Positions 8,311 through 16,459 of a stretch of DNA of 64,000 nt are shown here, one piece after another. The notes below the pieces were generated by a model. That model searched no databases. It saw only the letters and a list, made by a program, of their open reading frames with translations, and had not been told where the DNA came from. A program made the translations under genes and the position numbers. How positions within the stretch are numbered: position 1 is the first letter of the stretch; each line of letters opens with the position of its first letter. Source of the DNA: Streptosporangium sp. NBC_01495 (GTDB lineage Bacteria; Actinomycetota; Actinomycetes; Streptosporangiales; Streptosporangiaceae); assembly GCF_036250735.1 (NCBI RefSeq), contig NZ_CP109430.1:6076001-6140000 (forward strand). The letters run 5' to 3'.

Positions 8311-10193
8311 ACGCCGGGCCCGCGGACCTGCTGCGCCGCCTGTGCGACACCACCTCGGCCAGGCTCTCCGGCGCGGAGCTGCGCGAGCGGGTGGGGCAGG
8401 TGCGCGCCGGCCTCGACGCGCCGCTGCGGGTCGCGGTGGCGGGCGCGGTGAGCAGCGGCAAGTCGACGCTGGTGAACGCGCTGCTCGGGCTGCCCGTCGC
8501 CCCGGTGGACGCGGGCGAGTGCACCTTCGTGGTCACCCAGTACGAGTACGGCGAGGACGACGGCCACATCACGGTCGAGCTCACCGACGGCGGAGTGGCC
8601 CACTCCCGGCTGCTGCCGGGGCACCGGCTCCCCTCCGAGTTCGGCGTCGACGTGGCCCGGATCCGGCGCCTGCGGGTCACCCTCGACCTGCCGTCGCTGC
8701 GCACGATCACCATCGTCGACACCCCCGGCATGAACACGGTGACGGTCGCCAACGAGCGGGCGGCCAGGAGCATGCTGTTCGGCTCGGGCGACGAGGACGA
8801 CCGCGCGCAGGCGATGATCTACGTGCTGCGCTACGTCCAGAAGTTCGACGACACCACCCTGGCCGAGTTCCGCGGGCTGACCGACGCCTGCGGCATGAGC
8901 TGCGTCAACACCCTCGCCGTGCTCGGCCAGGTCGACCGGCGCGGCGACGAGGGCGACCCGTGGCCGACCGCGAGGCGGCTCGCCGCCAAGGGCTACGCGG
9001 ACCTGCGCACCTCCGTCTTCGACGTGGTCCCGGTGATCGGCCTGCTGGCCGAGACCGCGCGGGCCCGCCCGCTGGGCACCGAGGAGGCGGCGGCCCTGGC
9101 GGCGCTGGCCGGGCTCGACGAGGACGACCTGGAGGACTATCTCCTGGACCTGGACGACTTCCGCTCGGCGCCCGAACTTCCCGTACCGGCCGAGGTGCGG
9201 CACCGGCTGGTGGAGCGGCTGCACCGCTACGGCATCACCAGCGCGGTGGACGCGGTGCGCGCAACCGGGACCGCCGACCCCGAGGCGCTCGCCGCCCACC
9301 TGCTGGAACGCTCGGGTTACTCCTCCGCGGGCCGGGCCGCGACCGGCTCGGTGGCCGCGGGCATCGCCCACTTCGCCCGTCGCGCCGACCAGCTGAAGGC
9401 GCTCGACGCGCTGACCCGGCTGCGCGCGATCGCCCGCACGCCCGCGCTGGGGGCCGACCGCGCCACCCTGGACGCGCTCGCGGCCCAGCTCGACGAGAAC
9501 CGGCCGATCGCGACCTCCCTGGGCGGCCTGCGGATCTTCACCGCCGCCGAGGCGCTCGGCCGGGGCACGCTCGTGCTGAACGAGGAGATGACCGCCGAAC
9601 TCCTGCGCCTGGCCCGCCACGACGAGCCCGCCGAGCAGCTCGGCCTGCCCTCGGGGACCTCGGCCTCGGAGGTCGCCGCCGCGGCCACCGCGGCGTCGAT
9701 GCGCTGGCGCACCCTGGCGATGATGAGCGAGGGCAGGACCGGCGGGCACCGGGCCAGGGACGTGCTGACCGTCCTGGAGGACCTCGTCTCCACGGCGCTG
9801 GACGAGGCGGCCCTGGACGAGGCGGCCCTGGAGGAGGCGGCGTCGGACGGGGCCGTACGGACCGGAGGGGCGTCCCCCGCGAGTGCCGGGGGCGAACCGC
9901 TCCCCCCGGTCCGGGTGGCCCCCGCCGCGATCGAGGCGCTGCGGGCCTCCCCCCTCGTCCCCGCCGACGACCGGCGGGCACTGGAGCTCCTGCTCGCGGG
10001 GTCCGAGCTGGCCACCCAGCTCGGGGCGCCGCCCGGAGCGCCGCGCGCCGAGGTCGCGGGCTACGCCGCCGCCCTGGGCGCCCGGTTCCGCGTCCTCACC
10101 CACCGGCCGCTCTCCCTGCGGCAGCGGCGGGCGGCCGAGACGCTGTGCGAGGCGTACGAGGCCATCTGGTCGCACTACGGCGGCGGTTCCTGA
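8307..10193 (+). CDS. Dynamin-like GTPase, first of a pair
   Basis: A 628-residue protein with an N-terminal dynamin-type GTPase domain: P-loop GAVSSGKS (46-53), switch-I threonine near T73 and G3 DTPG (138-141). A long helical region follows, with an Ala/Glu-rich stretch near residues 500-515 (DEAALDEAALEEAAS) encoded by a 15-bp repeat. No clear transmembrane segment is visible. Dynamin-like proteins oligomerise on membranes with GTP, and bacterial ones are often encoded as adjacent pairs, as here with the gene at 10244. The GTG start overlaps the stop of an upstream small ORF. GTPase assignment is firm; membrane action is inferred. Confidence 0.85.
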   Translation: MNAGPADLLRRLCDTTSARLSGAELRERVGQVRAGLDAPLRVAVAGAVSSGKSTLVNALLGLPVAPVDAGECTFVVTQYEYGEDDGHITVELTDGGVAHSRLLPGHRLPSEFGVDVARIRRLRVTLDLPSLRTITIVDTPGMNTVTVANERAARSMLFGSGDEDDRAQAMIYVLRYVQKFDDTTLAEFRGLTDACGMSCVNTLAVLGQVDRRGDEGDPWPTARRLAAKGYADLRTSVFDVVPVIGLLAETARARPLGTEEAAALAALAGLDEDDLEDYLLDLDDFRSAPELPVPAEVRHRLVERLHRYGITSAVDAVRATGTADPEALAAHLLERSGYSSAGRAATGSVAAGIAHFARRADQLKALDALTRLRAIARTPALGADRATLDALAAQLDENRPIATSLGGLRIFTAAEALGRGTLVLNEEMTAELLRLARHDEPAEQLGLPSGTSASEVAAAATAASMRWRTLAMMSEGRTGGHRARDVLTVLEDLVSTALDEAALDEAALEEAASDGAVRTGGASPASAGGEPLPPVRVAPAAIEALRASPLVPADDRRALELLLAGSELATQLGAPPGAPRAEVAGYAAALGARFRVLTHRPLSLRQRRAAETLCEAYEAIWSHYGGGS

Positions 10194-10243
10194 GAGGGCG
10201 CGCCCCCGACACCCGAACCATCCCCGACAGGAGAACAAGGACC

Positions 10244-12169
10244 ATGACGACCCCCGACCCGACCGGCCCCGTGGCCAGGCTGCTGCGCTACGCCAACGAG
10301 GTTCACGCGCTGGCCGGGCAGTGCGGCAGGAAGGACCTCGCGGAGGTGCTGGCCGCGTGCGCGGGCCGCTGGAAGGACGAGTGCACCGACATCGTGGTCG
10401 CCGGGGCGCAGAAGCGCGGCAAGAGCCGGCTGCTCAACACGCTGGTGGCCCACCCCGACCTGCTCCCCGTCGACGCCGACGTGGCCACCAACTGCTTCCT
10501 GTCGCTGCGGCGCGGCCCCCGGCTCGCCGCCGTCGTGCACCGTAGCACCGACGCGGGACCGGTCCAGACGCCGATCACCGTCGAGTCGATCCCCGACTAC
10601 GCCTCGATGCGCGGCGACGCGGGCAAGCGCCGCGACGTCGTCAGCGTGGACATCACCCTCGACAACCCGCTGCTCGACGGCCTGCGGCTGCTCGACACCC
10701 CCGGCGTGGACAGCCTGACGGTCGGCCACCGGCAGGTGACGGTGGCCATGCTGCAGCGGGCCGACGCGCTGCTGTTCACCCTCAGCGCGCAGGACCAGCC
10801 GGTGCTCAGGCACGAGCTGGAGTTCCTCGCCGAGGCCGCCGAGCGGGTCCAGGCGATCGCGTTCGTCCTGACGAAGGTGGAGGACTCGGCCAACTGGCGC
10901 GCCCTGCAGGAGGAGAACAAGACCCGCCTGAGGACGTTCGTCACCGAGGCGATCGCGGCGAGTCCCGGCAGGGCGGCGACGCTGGCCCCGCTCCTGGAGG
11001 CGCCGTGGATCCCGGTGAGCGCCAAGCTCGCCGAGGCCGCCGAGGTCAAGCGGCGCGAGGGACGCACGGAGCGCGCCGACACGCTGCGGGCGCGCAGCGG
11101 CATGGACGTGCTGGAGCGGCACCTGCGCGGCTTCGCCGAGGGCAGGGACTCCGCGCGGGGCGCCACGGTGGTCGCCGCCGCGCTGTCGGTGCTGGGCTCG
11201 CTGGCGACCGGCGCGAAGGACGACGTCGCCGTGGGCTCCGACGACGAGGGCGACGTCACCGCCCGGCTCGCCGAGGTGGACGCCGGCCTCGCGGAGCTCG
11301 CCGGGCTGGCGGGGCGCCGCAGGGCGGGCGCGGTGGCCAACACCTTCCTCGGGCGCGAGGTGGCGGGCATCGTGGCGGCGCGGGTGTCGGAGATCCGCCA
11401 GCCGTACGAGAACACGATCGCCACGCTGAAGAAGCAGGCCCAGGTCGACCAGTACATGGCGGAGCTGCCGGAGAGCGTGCAGCGCTCCCTGGAGGCGGCG
11501 TGGTCGCAGATCGTCTACGACGTGGAGACGCTGGCCAGGACCACGCTGGACGCCTTCGCCCGCGATCTCGGCCTCGACCCGGTCGACCTGGCCACCGACG
11601 GGCGCGCGATGCCCAACCTGACGCAGGTCCAGGTCAAGGGCGACCTGGCCGCGGACGACCCGGGCAGCGTGGACCTGATCCGGGACGTGCTGCCCTCGGC
11701 CTCGATCGGGCTGTCGCTGGGCGGCTTCGCCACGGCCCTGCTCGGCCCGGTGGGCTTCATCCTGGTCGCCCCGGCCATCGGGGCGGCCATCTTCATGGGA
11801 CGGCGCTCGATGGAGAAGGTGCAGCGCAGCCAGGCGGCGATCAGGGGGGCGCTGCGCGACCAGTTCTCGGTGGTCGCCAGGGAGATGACGCTCGACCTGG
11901 AGCGGATGGTGGCGACCTGGCGGGTGGGCGTCGAGCAGACCGCGGACGAGAGCCTGGCCCGGCGCCGCAGGGAGCTGGAGAGCAGGCGGGCCGAGCTGAA
12001 GTCCGCCTCCGCCCGCTCGGCCGCCGACCGTCTCAAGGCCCGCAGGTCGGGCGAGGACCGCATCGCCGCGATCGCCACCCTCACCGCGCGCGGCCAGGAG
12101 CTCCGCGGGGAACTGGCCACCGCGGTGGCCGCCCTGGGCGCGGAACGACCGGTGCCCGCCGCGACCTGA
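10244..12169 (+). CDS. Dynamin-like GTPase with C-terminal hydrophobic hairpin, second of a pair
   Basis: A 641-residue protein with P-loop GAQKRGKS (54-61), a switch-I threonine near T82, G3 DTPG (151-154) and a G4-like TKVED (210-214). After a helical region comes a hydrophobic, glycine-rich hairpin at about 486-516, the likely membrane-inserting paddle, then a long Arg/Glu-rich coiled-coil tail (about 525-625). Such architecture is typical of bacterial dynamin-like proteins that remodel or bridge membranes. A GGAG sequence supports the ATG. It follows the first GTPase by 50 bp on the same strand, implying a hetero-oligomeric pair. Confidence 0.87.
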   Translation: MTTPDPTGPVARLLRYANEVHALAGQCGRKDLAEVLAACAGRWKDECTDIVVAGAQKRGKSRLLNTLVAHPDLLPVDADVATNCFLSLRRGPRLAAVVHRSTDAGPVQTPITVESIPDYASMRGDAGKRRDVVSVDITLDNPLLDGLRLLDTPGVDSLTVGHRQVTVAMLQRADALLFTLSAQDQPVLRHELEFLAEAAERVQAIAFVLTKVEDSANWRALQEENKTRLRTFVTEAIAASPGRAATLAPLLEAPWIPVSAKLAEAAEVKRREGRTERADTLRARSGMDVLERHLRGFAEGRDSARGATVVAAALSVLGSLATGAKDDVAVGSDDEGDVTARLAEVDAGLAELAGLAGRRRAGAVANTFLGREVAGIVAARVSEIRQPYENTIATLKKQAQVDQYMAELPESVQRSLEAAWSQIVYDVETLARTTLDAFARDLGLDPVDLATDGRAMPNLTQVQVKGDLAADDPGSVDLIRDVLPSASIGLSLGGFATALLGPVGFILVAPAIGAAIFMGRRSMEKVQRSQAAIRGALRDQFSVVAREMTLDLERMVATWRVGVEQTADESLARRRRELESRRAELKSASARSAADRLKARRSGEDRIAAIATLTARGQELRGELATAVAALGAERPVPAAT

Positions 12170-12326
12170 CCGGACACCTCCCTGCCGCGCGACCGCGGCC
12201 GGCGACCGATCACCGTCGACGGTCACCGTCGTCGGCCGTCGCCACCGGTCGCTGTCGGCGTCGGCCGTCGCTCCGGTGGGGAACGAGGATCGGGACGGAA
12301 CCGGAACGCACCCGTGGAGCCGTGGC

Positions 12327-12351
12327 GGCCCCCGCCTGCCGGGCGGGGGCC
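12327..12351. terminator. Bidirectional terminator hairpin between GTPase and hsp70-like genes
   Basis: A perfect 10-bp stem, GGCCCCCGCC and GGCGGGGGCC, with a TGCCG loop, lies between two convergent genes. Confidence 0.75.
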
Positions 12352-12359
12352 GTGAACGA

Positions 12360-15116
12360 TCAGAGGGGCAGGTGCACCAGGGTGGCGGGCTGGTCGCGGG
12401 TGGCGCCGAGCGCGTCGGCGGGGCGGTGCAGGCAGAGCAGACCCGTCGGAACCCGGGCGACCGGCTCGAACATCCCCGGCGTGCGGTGCACCTCCCGCGC
12501 CCCGGCGGGGGTGACGTGCAGCAGCCTGCTGCGGCCCGCGTCAAGCATGGTCATCCACATCGAGTCGCCGTCGGCGACGAACCTGGGACGCTCCCAGCGG
12601 TGCCGCGAGGTGAGGTGACCGGCCAGGGTCGCCGACTGCTTGCCCATCAGGAACTCCAGCGTCTGGGAGCGCTGGTCGAAGATCCCGACAGACCAGCCCC
12701 TGGCCGGGCTCACCTGGTCGGTGCCGACCGCGTAGATCTGGTTGCCCGCGGGGAACCAGCGCAGCGCGCCGCCCCGGGGGCGCGGCATGACCAGCCTGGT
12801 CCTGCCGTCCGCGGTGTCGGCCTCCAGCCCCGCCGAGCCGGAGGTGAACCACCTGCCCCCGTGCAGGACCACCTGGTGCAGCCAGCTCCGCCCCGGCTCG
12901 CGCACCGTCGGGCGCACGACGCCGCCGGGGTCGACCAGGCACAGGACCTGCCACGGCCTGAAGTCCTGGTGCCGGTTCTGGAACATCGGCTTGTTGCTGC
13001 CGAACTGCCCGAGCACCACGGTGCAGCCCGGCGCGCCCACCGAGGGCGACGGCTCGGTGCCGCTGGGGGCCTCCTGGTCGAGCAGCCGTCGCAGCCTGTT
13101 GTCCTCGTTGAGGAACCACTGAGCGTACGGGCCCAGCTCGCGCGGCTGGGGAGCCTGGAAGGCGAGGTTCCCGCCCAGGTCGAGCTCGATCATGGCCAGC
13201 TGGCCGGTCTCCCCCCAGGGCAGGCCCATCGCGGTGTCGACCGGGACGGCCTGCCGGGAGTGGAAGAAGGCCCACGCCGTACGGCCGTGGGCGATCACCG
13301 TGGGGTTGCCCCACATCTGCATCGGGTGGGTGGCGCGAATGGCCAGGTCGGGGGTGAGGGTGCGGACCAGCACCTGCGCGGGTCCCACCTGCTCCACGGC
13401 CACGACGCCCTCTCCGGACGCGGCCCACTCCACGAGCCTGCCGAAGCGGAACTCCCGGTCGTGGCGGCCCCCGATCCCGTCGAGCCTGCGCAGGAGGTGG
13501 CCGCTGTCGAAGGCCTGGTGGACGAGGACCCTGCCCGCCTCGGCCCGCGCCTCGAGGACGGCGTCCATGACCTTCTCGATCCCCTGGACCGTGGGCCCGC
13601 CCGCCGTACCCCCGGCGCTCCCGGGACCCCCGGGGCCCCCTGACGGGCCGATGGGGGCCCGGTGGCCGCCGGTGGCGCCGTCCTCGGGACCGGTGAGCAC
13701 CCGGTGGTCCCCGGTGGCACCGCCCGCCGGGCCGGTGAAGGCCCGCGGGCCCGCGGCCAGGACGGCGACCGGCGCCCCGGGAGGCCGGTGCCCCCCGGCG
13801 GGGCCGCCCGCGGGGACCGGGGAGACAGGGGAGACAGGGGACTCCAGGGAGCCCGCTGCTGGGCCGGTGAAGGCCCGCTGCCCCGCACCGGGGACCCGCC
13901 CGGCGCCGGGATCGCCGGAGGTGCCGGGAGGGACCGAGTAGCCGCCGGTGCCGGGAGGGACCGGGTGACCGCCGGTGCCGGAAGGGACCGGGTGACCGCC
14001 GGTGGCGGGAGCGGAGCCCCGGCTCGGTTCGCGGTGCTCGACCTTGAGCTTCCAGGCCAGCTGCGCGGCGCCGTACGCGACCACGATCTTCGGGTCGTCG
14101 TAGGTCCTGACCCGCTCGCCGAAGCGCTCGCGCACGGCCTTCTGGACCAGCGGCATCCTGCTGGGCCCGCCGGTCATGAACACCGCGGCCAGCTCGCCGG
14201 ACTCGACCCCCGCGCCGCGGATCGTCTCGTCGAGGATGTCGACCGTCCTGACGATCTCCTCGCCGATGAGGTCCTCCAGGTCGGCCCTGGTGATGTGCAC
14301 GTCCTCGTTGATGCCCACCACGTAGTGGGAGGAGGTGTCGAACTTCGACAGCGTCTCCTTGGCCTCCCTGGCCATCTTGAGCAGGTCGGCGGCGTAGCTG
14401 ACGTAGCGGCGCTCGGGGTTGGTGGTCACCTGCTGCCACCAGTCGGCGTCGAGCCGCTCGATCTGGGCGCCGAGGAACGCGAAGACCTGCTCGTCGAACC
14501 CCTCGCCGCCGATCTCGTCGCTGCCTCCCGGCTCGCCGACGACCGCGAAGTCACCGCCGTCCACGGTGAGGACGGCCGCGTCGAACGTGCCGCCGCCGAG
14601 GTCGTAGACGGCCAGCCGCGATCCGCCGGTCGCCCGTCCCGCGGACGCGAAGTAGCGGGCCGAGGCGACGGGCTCGTCGATGAGCGCGATCCGCACGCCG
14701 CTGACGACCTTCCTCGCCGCCGCCAGCAACACCGCCTTGCGGTCGGCGCCCCAGGCCACCGGGTGGGTCAGCGCGATGCAGTCGGGGTCGGCGCCGTCGA
14801 ACCGCCGCCGTCCCTCGCTGACGAACAGCTCCAGCAGCGCCGCCAGGGCGTCGGCCACGTCCACCGGGACGCCGCCGAGCAGCATCCGGCCCCGGCCGAC
14901 GTAGCGCTTGGGGTTGCGCTCGACGCGCTCGGGACTGATCGCGATGCCCCGCTGGGCGATCCTGCCCGCCACGAGCGTCCCGCGCTCGTCCAGCATGACC
15001 GCGGAGGGGATGCGCCGCTCCCCCTCGACCTCCAGGACGTCGAAGCGTCCTTCTGCCGCTATCACCCCGGCGGAGAAGCTCGTCCCCAGATCGACACCGA
15101 GGCACCACTGCGCCAT
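12360..15116 (-). CDS. Hsp70-family ATPase with long linker and non-canonical C-terminal domain
   Basis: A 918-residue protein. Residues 1-362 are an Hsp70/actin-type ATPase: phosphate-1 GVDLGTSFS (7-15), phosphate-2 YDLGGGTFDAA (171-181) and adenosine motif MTGGPSRMPLV (314-324). Residues 365-508 are a Gly/Pro-rich linker with nine-residue repeats TGGHPVPSG, TGGHPVPPG and TGGYSVPPG. The last 410 residues are not the DnaK substrate-binding domain; they contain Trp/Phe-rich strands resembling a beta-propeller. The protein probably couples ATP cycling to binding of a specific partner. The ATG has an AGAGGAG Shine-Dalgarno sequence. The convergent GrpE-like gene is the obvious exchange-factor candidate. 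Confidence 0.85.
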   Translation of the reverse strand: MAQWCLGVDLGTSFSAGVIAAEGRFDVLEVEGERRIPSAVMLDERGTLVAGRIAQRGIAISPERVERNPKRYVGRGRMLLGGVPVDVADALAALLELFVSEGRRRFDGADPDCIALTHPVAWGADRKAVLLAAARKVVSGVRIALIDEPVASARYFASAGRATGGSRLAVYDLGGGTFDAAVLTVDGGDFAVVGEPGGSDEIGGEGFDEQVFAFLGAQIERLDADWWQQVTTNPERRYVSYAADLLKMAREAKETLSKFDTSSHYVVGINEDVHITRADLEDLIGEEIVRTVDILDETIRGAGVESGELAAVFMTGGPSRMPLVQKAVRERFGERVRTYDDPKIVVAYGAAQLAWKLKVEHREPSRGSAPATGGHPVPSGTGGHPVPPGTGGYSVPPGTSGDPGAGRVPGAGQRAFTGPAAGSLESPVSPVSPVPAGGPAGGHRPPGAPVAVLAAGPRAFTGPAGGATGDHRVLTGPEDGATGGHRAPIGPSGGPGGPGSAGGTAGGPTVQGIEKVMDAVLEARAEAGRVLVHQAFDSGHLLRRLDGIGGRHDREFRFGRLVEWAASGEGVVAVEQVGPAQVLVRTLTPDLAIRATHPMQMWGNPTVIAHGRTAWAFFHSRQAVPVDTAMGLPWGETGQLAMIELDLGGNLAFQAPQPRELGPYAQWFLNEDNRLRRLLDQEAPSGTEPSPSVGAPGCTVVLGQFGSNKPMFQNRHQDFRPWQVLCLVDPGGVVRPTVREPGRSWLHQVVLHGGRWFTSGSAGLEADTADGRTRLVMPRPRGGALRWFPAGNQIYAVGTDQVSPARGWSVGIFDQRSQTLEFLMGKQSATLAGHLTSRHRWERPRFVADGDSMWMTMLDAGRSRLLHVTPAGAREVHRTPGMFEPVARVPTGLLCLHRPADALGATRDQPATLVHLPL

Positions 15117-15119
15117 GTC

Positions 15120-15385
15120 CACTCCTCTTGAACTCCTCCCCGGCCTGAGGGCCGGGGACTCTCCCGTCGCGTCGCGGTTGGGCGGCGCGCGGGGGTTGAC
15201 GCTTCGCAGACCGGGTAACCCCGAGGTCTCCACGTCCTGACACCGGCGTTCCGACGGCGTTCCTGATATTGATCGCGGCGTTGGTGTCGGCATGCCCGAC
15301 CCAGTCGCACACGGGGTTGGCGCAGGCGTACTTTATCCCGTCCCGGACCGCCGGGTCACGATGGTCGCACCGATGACAGGTCTGC
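15120..15385 (-). pseudogene. IS200/IS605-type TnpB (OrfB) C-terminal remnant
   Basis: Read on the minus strand, the fragment encodes the TnpB zinc ribbon (QTCHRCDHRD, then YACANPVCDW) directly followed by VGHADTNAAINIRNA, which contains the last RuvC acidic residue. Everything upstream of the zinc ribbon is missing, so it cannot be an active nuclease. No tnpA is present. The 3' side runs into the right-end hairpin and then the hsp70-like start region. Confidence 0.8.
15138..15157. mobile_element. Right-end hairpin of the IS605-type remnant (omega-RNA-like)
   Basis: A perfect 8-bp stem, CCCCGGCC and GGCCGGGG, with TGAG loop, sits just after the tnpB remnant. In this IS family the right-end hairpin is recognised by TnpA and also forms the 3' scaffold of the TnpB guide RNA. 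The next bases on the minus strand are the hsp70-like Shine-Dalgarno region. Confidence 0.65.
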
Positions 15386-15387
15386 GA

Positions 15388-15407
15388 GGTCCCCCGCGCG
15401 GGGGACC
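15388..15407. terminator. Terminator palindrome after the 15487-16416 gene
   Basis: A perfect 20-bp palindrome, GGTCCCCCGCGCGGGGGACC, lies 80 bp beyond the stop of the minus-strand gene and at the 5' breakpoint of the TnpB remnant. Confidence 0.6.
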
Positions 15408-15486
15408 TTCACAGGGCGACAGGACCGGCAGGAGCCCGGGGGTGGGACGGGCCGGGGCTCGGGTGACCGTCCTCGCGGGGGGCGGG

Positions 15487-16416
15487 TCAGCCGCCGAGGC
15501 CGCCGTCGGGGCGGACGGCCAGGGCGGCGAGGACGCGGGCGAAGTCCGGCGGGGGCGCGACCACCAGCCGGGTCTGCCCGTCCTGGCTGACCAGGTCGGC
15601 CCTGATCAGGGAGAGACGGCCGCCGTGCCACCAGTAGACCTGCGGGCTGAGCGCCTCGGCGCGCATGTCGAACTCCCGCTGGGCGAACAGCCGCAGCCGC
15701 TCGATCGCGCGGACCACGCTGATGCCCTCGACCGGGTGGACGATCAGCGTCGCCGGGTCGGGCAGGGCGACGAGGACCCCGTCGGAGGGGACCGGCAGGT
15801 AGTCGCCCAGCCTGCGCAGATGGGCGGCGGCGCCCTCGGTGGGACCGGTCAGCCTGCGGACCGCCACACCGCCGAGGTCACCCTCGGTGACCGAGAGCCG
15901 CTCGTCCCTGCGGGCGTTGTCCAGGGCCAGGTCGAGCGCCTGGGCCGCGGTGATCGGCCAGCAGCCGACCTCCTCGGGGCGGACCTGGCGCCCGGCGGCG
16001 CCGTCGCCGATGGTGAGCACCTCGACCAGGTCGGCGGTGAGGTGGCGCCCGACCACGCGGGCCGAGTCGAGATCGTCGTCAAGCTGGATGCGGGTGCGCA
16101 GCAGCGGGCGTACCTGCTCCAGATCGCAGGCGTCGAACGGCTCGTCCGCCGTGGCCAGGGCGTGGGACAGGTGCTCGGAGACGATCACGGGCCAGTCCTC
16201 GCGGGAGCGCCGGAGCGCCTCGGCGCGCAGCCCGGCGAGCCGCACCACGACCCGGCGCGGGCCGGTGAGCGTCAGGGTCCCGCCGCCGGGATCGAAGGCG
16301 CAGGCATAGCCGAGATTGTCCGCGACCAGGGCGAGCAGGGAGTCGAGATCGACCTCTTCGACCGGACGCGGCGGCGTCTCGGTCCGCCGGTCACGGTGCC
16401 GCCGAAACAATCTCAC
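15487..16416 (-). CDS. Uncharacterised cytoplasmic protein, possibly DUF1444/YtpQ-like
   Basis: A 309-residue soluble protein with no signal peptide or membrane segment. It starts MRLFRRHRDRRTETPPRP and contains WPVIVSEHLSHAL (about 76-88) and VRPLLRTRIQ near 102-111, a pattern that loosely recalls YtpQ/DUF1444 proteins. No catalytic motif is visible and I do not assign a function. The start is a GTG with an AGAGGGGG sequence upstream. It ends shortly before a terminator palindrome. Confidence 0.6.
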   Translation of the reverse strand: MRLFRRHRDRRTETPPRPVEEVDLDSLLALVADNLGYACAFDPGGGTLTLTGPRRVVVRLAGLRAEALRRSREDWPVIVSEHLSHALATADEPFDACDLEQVRPLLRTRIQLDDDLDSARVVGRHLTADLVEVLTIGDGAAGRQVRPEEVGCWPITAAQALDLALDNARRDERLSVTEGDLGGVAVRRLTGPTEGAAAHLRRLGDYLPVPSDGVLVALPDPATLIVHPVEGISVVRAIERLRLFAQREFDMRAEALSPQVYWWHGGRLSLIRADLVSQDGQTRLVVAPPPDFARVLAALAVRPDGGLGG

Positions 16417-16443
16417 GCGTGCGCCCCCTCTGCCGGTTTCCTC

Positions 16444-16459
16444 CTAGGTTCGCACCTAG
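16444..16459. promoter_or_regulatory. Inverted repeat CTAGGT-N4-ACCTAG upstream of the 15487-16416 gene
   Basis: CTAGGT (16444-16449) and ACCTAG (16454-16459) lie 28 bp upstream of the GTG start of the minus-strand gene and touch the stop codon of the LD-carboxypeptidase gene. It could be an operator; no regulator is implied. Confidence 0.35.

Noticed and set aside
8099-10243. In-frame extension upstream of the second GTPase covering the first GTPase
   Set aside because: The extension is the first GTPase read in another frame, with Arg/Ala/Gly-rich nonsense; a proper ribosome-binding site and family start occur at 10244.
15117-15293. Longer N-terminus for the Hsp70-like protein
   Set aside because: Hsp70 begins with the GVDLGTS strand a few residues after the ATG at 15116, which has a good ribosome-binding site; the extension is transposon-end sequence.
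16444-16459. Iron box
   Set aside because: CTAGGT-N4-ACCTAG lacks the TTAGG core spacing of DtxR/IdeR sites, and the neighbouring genes have no iron role.
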